A stretch of DNA of 64,000 bases, taken from NCBI GenBank assembly GCA_019918135.1, contig WBZZ01006588.1, positions 46,001 to 110,000 of the forward strand, given 5' to 3'. The stretch comes from Paulinella micropora (Eukaryota > Cercozoa > Imbricatea > Euglyphida > Paulinellidae). Within the stretch, counting starts at the first letter, position 1; every line of letters begins with the position of its first letter. Below the pieces are notes generated by a model. That model was not told the origin of the DNA, did not search any database, and was given only the letters and a program-made list of their open reading frames with translations. Below, piece by piece: positions 53,192 through 62,699 of the stretch. Made by a program: the position numbers and the translations under genes.

Positions 53192-55710
53192 AAGGCGTTG
53201 GTAGCGAATAGAGCGAAGCGGTAGTTAACACTGCCTATACCGCAACTAGGCAGTACGTCTTTTGCTGTCTGCGTTCTCATGCTAGCGTTCGCAGGCGTGC
53301 GTGCGAATTGGCAGAATCGGTAATGTGCTGCCCAAACATTCTTTTGACAAGTTTGATTGCAGTACTTTACCCATCCACATCCATTGCAGGTAGACAGTTT
53401 ATGTTTGTGTGTGTACTGTCTGTCGCAGTGTTCGCAGAAAGTTAGGGGGCGAGGCGGAGATGAAGGCAAGCCAATAGGTATCATTCCATTATCATGATAT
53501 AAGACGCATTGATTGCATATGTTTGGCTTGCTTTGCCAACCTGATGGTAAGATGTTGAAACGTAACCGGTAAGACCAGTAGTCCATTTCAACAAGCTTAG
53601 CATGGTTGAATGCAAAGTGTACATCGCCTGCCCAAAAAGCGGGTGCGTTAGGAAAAACAGGATGGGATTCTGATGTTTCAAGCAATACTTCAGGCGAACG
53701 AAGTATTGCTGGAAGTTCCTTTCCGCATTTTGTTGCTGGTCTATGCCAGGGGTCACCTGGTATAGGCTTTCCTGAACTGCTGAGTGGTGTGATCATCTCC
53801 TCTGTGAGCCACTCTAGCTTAGGTTTTAAACTAACAAGCTTTCCATTTGGGTACCACGGGTCTTCTCTCGGGAAGACATAGGATTTTGGTGCATCAACTC
53901 TCCAGATGGGTGGCCAGTGGAGAGGTGGCACTGGATACCCCTGTGGTTCCCCAAATTGTCTGTAGAGCTTTTGAATATAGACGAAAACGTTCAGCTTCGT
54001 TTGAAAGTCGTTTTCGTCTAATTGTTGAGCTCTAGTTAAGCTTTCCCAAGGTATGTCAGCGGGTCTATTACCCGGTGTGTTAATGAAATCTTGATGCGGA
54101 TTTACGACGCCGAAGGCCTGCGGAAGCGGCGCTTCGCCTTCGTAAAGCGGATCAAATTCAGTAGGCGGGTGCATAAAACCACTAGGTTCTGACGTAGTGC
54201 TAGCTGGTCTATGTGGGTGTTCAGCCGCTGCAGCTGTACTTACTACTTCTTCAATAGGTGACTGGCCTATTGAGTCTGTAGTATTTACAACTGGGGCGGT
54301 AGATGTTGTTTGTGGAGCTGGCATGGCGGGGGGAATAGAATGTGACAGTATTGCCCCCGGCATGGAGTCTACAGGTAGTCTTTCAAAAGATGATAATAGG
54401 AGGCGGAATTTTACTTCGGCTTGCTCATCTTCTGTATTCGTATAACTCTCTGCAGGCTCTGTGTCGCTCTCAACATCAACAACGTCTCGCATCATGCCGC
54501 ACCATCCATCATCACACTCATCGCCTTTGTCTTCGTCATAGGTGTCCTGATCTATGGCTTCGACTTCTTGTGCAACGTGGACGCGGTGTGATGTTGGTGA
54601 TCTACCTCGCTGCGTTGCACGCTGGTTCCGGGGATTGTGCCGTGAAGGACCCGGACTTGAGGAGCGACGTGGGCTGCGAGAACGTGAGCGACTACGCCCG
54701 CTTCCGTAAATTTCCCTCCGAATCGGGCAATCATATGGGCGATGCCACGGATATTGGGCGCACGACTTTTGGGGAGGGGGAAGCGGTACGCATTTGTTTT
54801 GACAATCTTTCACTCGATGAGGTCCACGACAAGAGTGACATTTGATTATTGTTTTACGTTCGATACGTGTGTCTCGAGCGTAGAACAACGGTGTCTTGTC
54901 GGGTTTGTTGTTGAGTGATAGTTTGCCAAGGTCAAGCGTAAGTTTATCCGACTGTACTAATGATTTTATGTATGTGCAGAGTTCGCGAAACGTTGGGCGA
55001 TCTGCATCATTCAACGGGGTATAGTACCGGACATTTGCTTTCTCACCTAACTTGATGTGTGTTGCTTTGTTCAGTTTGATGAGGAGCTCGTTGCATTTGT
55101 AGCCCTCATCAAGGTTTTGTGTTTCCGAGATTTTCTCTAGCCGCCATTTGAACTTATTGATCCACGCCTCAACGTCCTCAGCAGGTCGCAGTTCGTCAGC
55201 AACGTGCTGTGCCTGGAGTTGAGCCGTGTTAATAGTTCCTAATTGACCGAATTTGTTGATGAGAGCGTGCCACATTTGGTGTGGTTCTCTACCAGCGGAT
55301 CGGATTGCAACTAAGGCGGGATGGTTAGAGACAGTCTCGGAAATTATTGAACTGGTTTTAACTTTTAGTTTCAAAGACAGTACAGGGGAAAAACAGTTTT
55401 CCAATTGTGCAAATGTTGGTGCAGCAGGTATGCCAGCAAGAGCAATTCTCAGATCAGCATCAGGGTCGACAGCAGGCAGAGCAGGTGGGGGACCTGGGGT
55501 TATTAGCAGTTTCAGCTCAGCGTTGGTCAGGGGCGAGTTCGGGTCTCGCAAGAAAATCAGCAGTCGGGGATCCACTCCCTCGCAGAATTGCAACGCAGAC
55601 CAGCGAAAGTTGTCAAAGTCGTAGGCGTGTTCTATCGACTTAGTGACATGAGGCGGGAGGTGGGGGACCTTAAGTGTCAACTTAGTAGCGGTAGGCTCAT
55701 AACCTGCCAT
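53188..55710 (-). CDS. Copia gag with zinc knuckle and C-terminal MYND finger
   Basis: 840 residues, open throughout. The N-terminal half is a UBN2-like gag with AEDVEAWINKFKWRLEKI and a CHSCRGPHRVKDC knuckle (C-x2-C-x3-H-x4-C, one residue shorter than usual) at about residues 285-300. An Arg/Ser-rich stretch and a long Pro-rich region follow. The C-terminus holds a MYND-type finger (CEHC...CNGC, KYCNQTCQ, HYRFC) at about residues 755-800. MYND fingers mediate protein-protein contacts and are not usual in gag. The ATG lies in the last six bases of the 5' LTR. Confidence 0.8.
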   Translation of the reverse strand: MAGYEPTATKLTLKVPHLPPHVTKSIEHAYDFDNFRWSALQFCEGVDPRLLIFLRDPNSPLTNAELKLLITPGPPPALPAVDPDADLRIALAGIPAAPTFAQLENCFSPVLSLKLKVKTSSIISETVSNHPALVAIRSAGREPHQMWHALINKFGQLGTINTAQLQAQHVADELRPAEDVEAWINKFKWRLEKISETQNLDEGYKCNELLIKLNKATHIKLGEKANVRYYTPLNDADRPTFRELCTYIKSLVQSDKLTLDLGKLSLNNKPDKTPLFYARDTRIERKTIIKCHSCRGPHRVKDCQNKCVPLPPPQKSCAQYPWHRPYDCPIRREIYGSGRSRSRSRSPRRSSSPGPSRHNPRNQRATQRGRSPTSHRVHVAQEVEAIDQDTYDEDKGDECDDGWCGMMRDVVDVESDTEPAESYTNTEDEQAEVKFRLLLSSFERLPVDSMPGAILSHSIPPAMPAPQTTSTAPVVNTTDSIGQSPIEEVVSTAAAAEHPHRPASTTSEPSGFMHPPTEFDPLYEGEAPLPQAFGVVNPHQDFINTPGNRPADIPWESLTRAQQLDENDFQTKLNVFVYIQKLYRQFGEPQGYPVPPLHWPPIWRVDAPKSYVFPREDPWYPNGKLVSLKPKLEWLTEEMITPLSSSGKPIPGDPWHRPATKCGKELPAILRSPEVLLETSESHPVFPNAPAFWAGDVHFAFNHAKLVEMDYWSYRLRFNILPSGWQSKPNICNQCVLYHDNGMIPIGLPSSPPRPLTFCEHCDRQYTHKHKLSTCNGCGWVKYCNQTCQKNVWAAHYRFCQFARTPANASMRTQTAKDVLPSCGIGSVNYRFALFATNAL
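55690..55704 (-). other. Primer-binding site complementary to initiator tRNA-Met anticodon arm
   Basis: Directly inside the 5' LTR the minus strand reads GGTTATGAGCC. This is complementary to GGCTCATAACC of the initiator-Met anticodon arm, i.e. half-tRNA priming as in Drosophila copia. It also encodes gag residues 3-6. Confidence 0.6.
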
Positions 55711-56275
55711 AACTATGTATCCACTTAATTAAAGATAAGGTACGGAACAGACTTAATAATCCCTCATCCCGGCATCAAACAGTACTTCAGATACCTACAG
55801 CAGTTTAATTAGTGATCTCGACAAGATACGGAAACCGATTTGTCTATCATGTGAATGCGGTTCTATCGATACGTATCATCGCGTGCTAGATACGTATTAT
55901 ATAACCTTTAAGTAACATGGATCGCACTGTCGTGCAATCATATGATTAGGCAAATCATCCCATGAATTAGGTGTAATGAGGGAAGAAGTTACAGGGAATT
56001 CTGGCCGGTAGATTCGTTAAATATTGTTAGTTGACAGAAATGAAATTGACAATGTTAAATGGTAATATATTGGAAGTGATATGAAAAACATTATTGCCGG
56101 TCGTTACTGTAATTAACGGTAAATATAGATAATATAAATGATTATATATAAACTTGAATAAAATGATTTAACTTCGGACTTGAAGTAGAAATTATTTTAT
56201 CTTTTACTGATGTGTAAACTACAACTTGAAGGGATATCCGAAGAACTATAATTATATGAATATATAATGATAACA
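55705..56275 (-). repeat. 5' LTR of copia element
   Basis: 571 bp, identical by eye to the 3' LTR at 48088-48658; TG...CA ends on both strands. Contains the promoter in a functional element. Confidence 0.95.
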
Positions 56276-56280
56276 TTAGA
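56276..56280. repeat. Target-site duplication TTAGA (right)
   Basis: Same pentamer as 48083-48087. Confidence 0.9.
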
Positions 56281-56292
56281 ATCATTTTGATT

Positions 56293-56344
56293 CCTACGGG
56301 GGTATGTATCGAAAAAGTGTGATGAAGTGCGACCCTTAACTACT
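56293..56344. repeat. Right terminus of element C
   Basis: GGGGGTATGTATCGAAAAAGTG, then GATGAAGTGCGACCC and TTAACTACT, matching the last 50 bases of the B and D terminal repeats. Next base right is the interior of D's fibre gene. Confidence 0.65.
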
Positions 56345-56715
56345 ATCGTTATATGTTAAGTATTGACCGACAGTTGGTGCGGATATGTTTGTGTCTATCA
56401 AAGTATAAAGGCTTGTTTGGTGCGGATTACTTGTATTAGAACGGTGTTGAGTTGAAGTTTAACCTCGTCGTTGTCCCTCACTCGTTGCTCTGTGTAGTAT
56501 AAATTTTTTCCTTCTTTAATGTCCGCTGTGCTTTTGGTAGCCAGTCGTGTATCAAAACGCCCGTCAGTATAGTAAAGATTTACGGTGTCTGCATCTTCTG
56601 GCACTCTGTCTGTATTTAAGCCAATAATATAAGTATTTGTTAAGTCTAAGTTAAGTATATTAAGACTATCAACAGCCAACTCATTAAGGCCTAATAAACT
56701 TTTGTATTGCAACAT
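56345..56715 (-). pseudogene. Fibre N-terminal fragment, element D
   Basis: Starts MLQYKSLLGLNELAVDSLN with GLNTDRVPEDAD, LYYTDGRFDTRLATKST and TEQRVRDNDEV. A single missing G (AAACTTC for AAAGCTTC) then shifts the frame. Similarity ends at 56345, where the terminus of element C begins. The rest of this fibre gene is not in the window. Confidence 0.75.
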
Positions 56716-56792
56716 TATTATATATTAAGAAATTGTTTATTAATAAAAACTAAATAATATTATTTTGTATGATAATATAAACAATTCATAAA
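56716..56792. promoter_or_regulatory. Divergent promoter region, element D
   Basis: 77-bp AT-rich gap between the fibre and E/K start codons, in the same position as the palindromic promoter of A and C, but the ATACTAA/TTAGTAT arms are not recognisable here. Confidence 0.4.
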
Positions 56793-57308
56793 ATGCCGAG
56801 AGGTAATAGAGATGTTGCTATGAAAAATCTTGAAAAGGGGTGGGATGCGAAGAAGAAACAGGCTAAGCAAAGAAAGATTGAGAGTGCTAAGGAATTACTA
56901 GCGGAGGAAGAGGCTAAGAATGTGAAAGAAATGACTGCAGATAAAAAGATGAACCACACTACTAAGAAGCAGTTGGCTAAGGTTATGATAGATGGTAGAG
57001 ATGGTGAGCCGATTGAGGAGAGTAGTGAAAGCGAAGAAGAGGTTGAGCACGATTTCGTTGACCTCATTGCGGATAAAATATCAAAGATGAAACTTAAGAC
57101 TAAACAGAAGAAGGCGAAGAAAGTGGTAAAAAAGAAAGTGGAAGAAGAGAGTGAGGACGAAAGCGAGAGTGAGGAAGAAGAGGAAGAGCCCAAGCCTAAG
57201 AAGGGTAAAGGTAAGAAATCAAACATATCAATTAATGTTTATAACCAACAACCCGAGAAACCAAAAAAAGAAAATAATGATACATCTAAAATTTTTCTTA
57301 AGTTTTAA
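56793..57308 (+). CDS. E/K-rich acidic-basic protein, element D, intact
   Basis: 171 residues, the only unbroken member of this family here. MPRGNRDVAMKNLEKGWDAK, a Lys-rich helix, DGEPIEESSESEEEVEHDF, VDLIADKISKMKLK, a basic block, an acidic block ESEDESESEEEEEE, PKPKKGKGKK, and the family tail INVYNQQ...SKIFLKF. Alternating acidic and basic blocks without hydrophobic core suggest a disordered nucleic-acid- or histone-binding protein; inference. Directly upstream of the integrase. Confidence 0.6.
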   Translation: MPRGNRDVAMKNLEKGWDAKKKQAKQRKIESAKELLAEEEAKNVKEMTADKKMNHTTKKQLAKVMIDGRDGEPIEESSESEEEVEHDFVDLIADKISKMKLKTKQKKAKKVVKKKVEEESEDESESEEEEEEPKPKKGKGKKSNISINVYNQQPEKPKKENNDTSKIFLKF

Positions 57309-57440
57309 TAAGGGCAAGCCCAAACCCAAGTTTTGTGAAACTTTTTCTAAAAGTTTCAATATATAACTTTATGCAAGACTTATTATTTACTCTTTTATAT
57401 ATTGTGATAAAGTACCTTCCTATTTTAGTTGCATATAGCA

Positions 57441-58435
57441 ATGGACCATAAGCATACAACCGCTAACTCACAACTGGAAGAAACTCCAGATAAAAACGAA
57501 AAAGAACTTGAGAAACAGAAAATTGAAGAGGCTTCTGAAATACATCATCAATCTAAGAACCCTAAAAAATAGAATACTATACTAGCTCCTGAGCCTGAAC
57601 CATTAAGCCAAGTGTTTGTTGACCTTATGGATATGTCTAAAATAGCTACTAAGAAAGGAAACAAAAACTAGAATTTTGGTTTAGTAATGATTGATGTTTA
57701 TTCTCGTCGTGGTTGGATTGAACCAATCAAAAATAAAACAACCAGTGAAGTATTAGAAGGATTAAAGAAAATACCTAAACCTAAAAGAATTACATGTGAC
57801 AACGGCAGTGAATATAAAGGGCAAGTAGCCGAATACTTCAAAGAAAACGGAATTCAACATACAACGAACGAAGTTGGTGACCACCGAACTATGGGCATAG
57901 TAGATAGATTTATTAGAACAATAAGGAACGATTTAAATTTTATGTGGGAAGTTAATGATAATTTTATTTGGGCTCCTTACATTCATGAAATTGTGGAAAA
58001 TTATGATAATACATACCATAATACAATAAAAGCTACACCTATGGAAGTCTATGATGGTAAAAAGAAAAATGATCAAGAAATATATAGAGCGGGTCTTATT
58101 AATAAATTTCCTAAGGGCTCAACAGTCAGAAAAGAACTAGAAAAAACTGTTTTTTCTAAAGGTGATGTTCAATATTCAAAGAGAGTATATACTGTTAAAG
58201 TTGGAAAGGTTTTAAGTTGATACTCGGTGAAAACGAACTAGTTAGTCCTCAGCAATTATTAAAATCTAAAATGAACGAACAACCGGAAGAAGTTAAACCT
58301 CAACTAGCTGATAAAGTAAAGGAAGCAACTAAAGAAAAGAATACCTGCCACTTATTAAAGTCATTGGATATTAAACCGGAGAATATCCGTAGTAGTGCTC
58401 GTATTAAGAAGAAAAAAGAAATACTTGATTTATAA
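57441..58435 (+). pseudogene. rve-family integrase, element D, broken
   Basis: Starts MDHKHTTANSQLEE at 57441. TAG at about 57570 replaces the Trp of KKWNT and TAG near 57669 replaces the Tyr of NKNYNF. The core is intact in sequence: IDVYSRRGW, CDNGSEYKG, GIVDRFIRTIR. A two-base deletion near 58203 shifts the frame at VKGRKGFK. The end (LVSPQQLLKS...KEILDL) follows in the new frame. Confidence 0.85.
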
Positions 58436-58507
58436 TGCGATAACAGGAAACTAAGTCTATTTCAAAAAATACAATTGATAGATAACATAAAGTTTATAAA
58501 TTTTTTT

Positions 58508-59103
58508 TTATTTTTTGCCTACATCAGCCTGCTTCTTTTCTTCTGCTTTCTTCTTCGCCTCGCGAGAGGCCTTGTTAAAAAACAAAACTGTTTTTTTAGT
58601 TGTATCTACTTGGTTCATATCGCAAACCTTTTCGATGTGAGACAGCTTGGTGAAAAAAATGATTAGTGTTCCATTACCAAATACAACCCATATTTCATCG
58701 CCTACACTCAAGCCTTTCAAAGAAGTTTTGGCTCCGTGTGCCTCCAAGGGTGGAAAATTTTCGTTTGTTGCATTGTTTCGATAAACAAAAATATCGTTTC
58801 CTTGGATTTCATAGCAAAAACCCTTAATTTTTGATGGAGTGAATTTGCCTTGTCCTTTCTGCTTTTCATCGCCCGTTGTAAGGACTGCAACACCTTCTTC
58901 AATCTATAACAAAGAAAGAAATACTATAAAGAATAAGAACAAGATCGTTTACTTCAATAGCTGTATCTTGATTAGGCTGATCAGGTGCTGGTGCGGGCTC
59001 CTACAATACACAAACAATAATGTGATGACAACAAAAAAGAAAAAGATATTATTACCTGAGGAGTAGCAGGAGCTTGCTCTTCTGCTTTCTTCTTCGGATG
59101 CAT
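58508..59103 (-). CDS. PP protein, element D, three exons, intact
   Basis: Exon 1 59103-59056 (MHPKKKAEEQAPATPQ). Intron 1 59055-59001 (55 nt, GTAATA...TTGTAG). Exon 2 59000-58953 (EPAPAPDQPNQDTAIE). Intron 2 58952-58904 (49 nt, GTAAAC...TTATAG). Exon 3 58903-58508. 163 residues with frame kept across both junctions. Domain: GKFTPSKIKGFCYEIQGND, VGDEIWVVFGNG, LSHIEKVC, and a Lys-rich end KKAEEKKQADVGKK. Both introns match the positions in B. Function unknown. Confidence 0.7.
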
Positions 59104-59249
59104 CACCTACACACACAAAAGATAAAATTTCTTTTGATATTAGATGGTATTTCACCCCATTTTTTGAATATTATTATTTAGTGTTTAAAAACACAGTATA
59201 TAAGACAGGCTAGTTTTAGACCTACCTGCCAAGCGATCATTACGTGGAC

Positions 59250-59254
59250 ATAGG

Positions 59255-59297
<43 letters not shown>
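59250..59297. repeat. (GTT)n microsatellite in element D
   Basis: About fifteen GTT units between the PP start and the CC end; non-coding. Confidence 0.9.
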
Positions 59298-59349
59298 CGT
59301 CTTCTCGTTACTAATTAGCTTCATCTAATCTCATTCTTTTATTCGTAAT

Positions 59350-59742
59350 TCATAACAAAACAAAATTCATTCCGTCTGTCGTGTTTATTCCAGACTTTAC
59401 ATTTAATCCTTTATTTATCCAGCTATTATACTTAATCATTTCTTCAATTAAGAGTGCAGATTGTTTTTTCGCTTCCTTTGCGACAGCAACATCTTCTCTC
59501 GCTTGTTTTATTTTTCGAACCTGTTTTTCTATTGCTTTTATTTCTTGGTTATTCTTTTCTTTCTTCTCCTCAAGAGACATTATTTGTTTATCAATTGAAT
59601 TATTTTCTCCAATTAATTTCTCTAATTGTCCTTCTTGAAATAACAAGTCATTTATTTTTCTATTTTTCTTCACTCTTAATTCTACATTGTCATCTGTCTC
59701 AGGTGTAGAACGGTGGGTGAGTGATATTGAGTTGTTGTCCAT
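59350..59742 (-). CDS. CC coiled-coil protein, element D, intact
   Basis: 130 residues. MDNNSISLTHRSTPETDDN, then a long coiled coil (EGQLEKLIGENNSIDKQ, SLEEKKEKNNQEIKAIE, AREDVAVAKEAKKQ) and an end module LLIEEMIKYNSWINKG that corresponds to the LLDSWLLA end of the other copies. No membrane segment. Between the PP gene and the terminal repeat, as in B and C. Function unknown. Confidence 0.55.
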   Translation of the reverse strand: MDNNSISLTHRSTPETDDNVELRVKKNRKINDLLFQEGQLEKLIGENNSIDKQIMSLEEKKEKNNQEIKAIEKQVRKIKQAREDVAVAKEAKKQSALLIEEMIKYNSWINKGLNVKSGINTTDGMNFVLL

Positions 59743-59845
59743 TTGTTGTTTTTTTTGTGTGCGTGTAAGTGGTGAATGTAAGACCGCACTCCAGAACGCA
59801 TTCTTGTCGGTGAAGTTTGGCTGATAAATTCTATTTCATTTTTCT

Positions 59846-60089
59846 ATCTAACAGAAACTTTAACAAAAAAGCAAAGAAAATTCGCAAAACCCTTTATATT
59901 TCTTTTTTCGCAAACTGACAGCTGTGACTGTGTTCAATGTTGAGAAAGGCTATGTGTATCATTTTATGATTTGTTTCCACTTTTTCCCTCCCATTGCCAT
60001 TTTGTCCCTGCGGGCCGGCCGGTGTGTGTCTCTGGGGGGCGGGGGTGTATGTATTGAAAAAGTGTCTTGTAGTGCGACCATATACTACT
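59846..60089. repeat. Right terminal repeat of element D
   Basis: Matches 30331-30574 over its whole length with scattered differences and ends in the same TATACTACT. Right of it the DNA becomes AT-rich, non-viral. Confidence 0.75.
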
Positions 60090-60736
60090 CACCACCGCGT
60101 ACCCGGAGTGCTAATATTGATTTTCAATCAACATATGCAATATAAATATATATATTAATTTTGCAATATAAATATTGATTTCAAAATCAATATTTTTCCT
60201 AAAAAAAACATATTGATTTTGAAATGAATATTTATATTGATTTTTTAAGAAAATTTTATGAAACTAAGGCAAAAATATTGATTTGGGTGCAATATATTAA
60301 TACTAGAAATGAATGTCGCCACCACATTGACACTACTTTTCAAGTATTATATTAATATTTTCACAAAAACTTGAATTTAACGTTATAAAAATTTATAATC
60401 AATTAAAAAATATTAATTTTAAATTTATGCAATATTTCTAGTATTTACAATATATTAATTTTCAATACAAAATAAATATTTAAAATTTAGAATATTTATA
60501 TTAATATTAAAACTAAGCAATATAAATATTGTATCTTTTCAATATAAATATCCAGATATCGAACGTTCAGAAACAACTATGTAAGGGCCCGTCTGAAACA
60601 ATTTGAAACATATATAACAAACATTTCTCCCCGGGAAATGTTTGTCATGTTTCGAATTCCAATCGTTTCAGACTGACATATTCTTCCTAGTCGTCTTGTA
60701 AAATTTAAATCAAAATATTTATATTGCTTGATTGTA

Positions 60737-60767
<31 letters not shown>

Positions 60768-61000
60768 ATATATATATATATATTGCAGAATTGCAATATT
60801 TACATTGCTTAAGTTTAATATTAGTATTGTTATTTTTCAATATTTATATTTATTTCATTAAATATGCGCATTGATGTTCAATCTTACTTTTGTTAATATA
60901 TATTGCATGAAAAAATATAAATATTGCAGAAATTTAACATCAAAATACATATTGCATAAAATCAATATACATAATGCAGAAAATCAATATACATACAGTT
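60090..61000. other. AT-rich host DNA with recurring AATATTGATTT / CAATATAAATATT motif
   Basis: No gene. Variants of AATATTGATTTT and GCAATATAAATATTG recur dozens of times in both orientations; a (TA)n run lies at 60738-60782. The motif returns at 61645-61730 after an interrupting block. Confidence 0.7.
60591..60673. repeat. 83-bp foldback (MITE-like) hairpin
   Basis: Nested perfect arms: GTCTGAAAC/GTTTCAGAC (60591, 60665), GAAACAT/ATGTTTC (60605, 60647) and ACAAACATTTC/GAAATGTTTGT (60617, 60635) around a CCCCGG loop. Stands out in composition from the flanking AT-rich DNA. Confidence 0.75.
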
Positions 61001-61009
61001 TATACATCA

Positions 61010-61112
61010 TTTTCTTCTTCTTTTTCTTCTTCTTCTGCTCCTCCTCCTTCTTCTCCTTCTTCTTCTTCTTCTGCTTCTTCTTCTTCTTCTTCTTCTTCTT
61101 CTTCTTCACCTC
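61010..61112. repeat. (TTC)n-rich polypyrimidine tract
   Basis: Some thirty TTC units with interspersed TGC/TCC. No supported gene around it. Confidence 0.9.
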
Positions 61113-62140
61113 GTCCGGGTCATCCTCTTACTTATTAGCGTTCTTTTTTTCTTGTCTTCGTCTGTTTCGTCTGAATCTATAACATCTACAACTTGCTCAT
61201 GTGAATGCTGCGTTTTTCTTCTGATTCGTCTAAATCTACAACTTGCTTCTATGATTGCTGCTGTTGTGCCTTTGACTAATATGTCTGAAAATAACCTGGG
61301 AATGTGCGGAGACTGGATTGGCTTGACTCTAGATCTGACCTCTCAGTCTCTACTATGTCTATAGCTAGCTACCTGTTTGTGAGTAATTCCTGTTTTAACT
61401 TTAACTACAAAAAGACACTTATTATTTGATGTATATATGATTGTTGTGGAGGGGGAGGAGTATGCATATGTGTATCGGCTTTGTGTGATCATGACGTTTG
61501 GAAAAATTACTTGCTGCACGCGTACGGGGGAAGTTGACTGCAATAATATCATTATATTGTACAGTTGTACATGTACATGTACACAGAAAGAGCCAAAGGG
61601 TGACGTCCAGAAAATTCTTGCTACTATTGAAACAATGCAAAATTAAATATTGAAATTTAATCAACATTTATTATATTAATAAATATATTGCTTAATAGCC
61701 CTAGCAATATAAATATTGAAGAAGCAGATGGGAAAGAAGAGCTGAGCAGAAGCAGTAGCAGGTGAAGAAGCAGATAAAGGAAAAGCGCAGGCAGCAGAAG
61801 CAGCAAACGACAAACTAAAGAGGAAGAGTAAGAAGCAAGCACGACGTATACTTGTGCAGGCTTTTTGGTAGGTCAATCGGTACTTTATGGTGATGCCAGT
61901 GAAGGGGAAGATATTGAGGAGGGGGTCGACCGAGATAATTATGACTTGACTTTTGGTAATTGGAAGCCTTGGAAAAGGCAAGGCGAAAATATTTTCGAAA
62001 ACATTTGAAAAGGTGAAGACAATTAATTATTGACTTTCGGGTATTTCAAAGATACTGCGTTGCTACACTGCTTATACAATCGCACGCCCTTGTCCTTGAG
62101 CCTATCAGGTGACCAGCAGTCATGAGAAAGGCATTAAAGT
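61113..62140. other. Host DNA, no gene supported
   Basis: Mixed-composition sequence. The only patterns are the return of AATATT-type motifs at 61645-61730 and a purine-rich stretch after it. No frame is convincing. Confidence 0.5.
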
Positions 62141-62228
62141 GTGCCTGCAACAGGGGCGCAGCAAATTAAGGCTGCATGCATGGATACAAAATTAAAAAGA
62201 GATCGCTCGCAAGCACAAAGGTTTTTGT

Positions 62229-62438
62229 TTGCTACCACGCAGCGAAGAGACGCTCATCCATTTGGCAGTTGCCGAACCACTGCTCCACGAGCTGCGGCGC
62301 AACACATGTCATATGCAAGCAGCGAGGTGCACCTTGCGCTTGGACCTGGCCGGCGCGGGTGATACCCTGCTTGGCCAGCGCACTCTGCGTGACCTCGCCC
62401 ACGGTGGGGAACTGGCTCAGCTCCTCAAGCAAACCTAG
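62229..62438 (+). other. GC-rich island, possible host exon
   Basis: A GC-rich block in AT-rich DNA with an open frame containing LLHELRRNTCHMQ, LRLDLAGAGDTLLGQRTL and GGELAQLLKQ. Leu/Ala-rich helical look, but no splice sites could be fixed and the other strand is also open in part. Unknown. Confidence 0.25.
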
Positions 62439-62699
62439 CCCGCATACACCCACGCTGCAGACCGGCCCAGCATTTCACTGACAGCTGCAGGTCTTATGGA
62501 GCCACAGCGCACGCCACCAAAGACCACCAAGAACCACGGGAAAGGTTAGGAAGGCTGACCATCACTTTGCACCCAGTCGGAGATCGATGTCTTGTTTCTT
62601 GCTAAATATGCACAACAAAACCATGTATTGGATAAGCAGAGATGGGATTCCTCCATCTGTTTCGATTAGAGAATCTTTCTCTATCCATCTACTACTACC

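Larger units (their letters stand above)
48088..56275 (-). mobile_element. Full-length Ty1/copia LTR retrotransposon
   Basis: 8,188 bp with two 571-bp LTRs that I find identical, TG...CA ends, a 5-bp duplication (TTAGA), a primer-binding site next to the 5' LTR and a polypurine tract before the 3' LTR. Order protease, integrase, RT, RNase H defines Ty1/copia. Identical LTRs indicate a recent insertion, later than the integration and decay of element C. The coding region nevertheless has two in-frame TAA codons and one RNase H frameshift. Confidence 0.95.

Noticed and set aside
61010-61182. Ser/Phe-rich or Glu-rich gene at the (TTC)n tract
   Set aside because: Frames on both strands are created by the repeat; no flanking coding signal.
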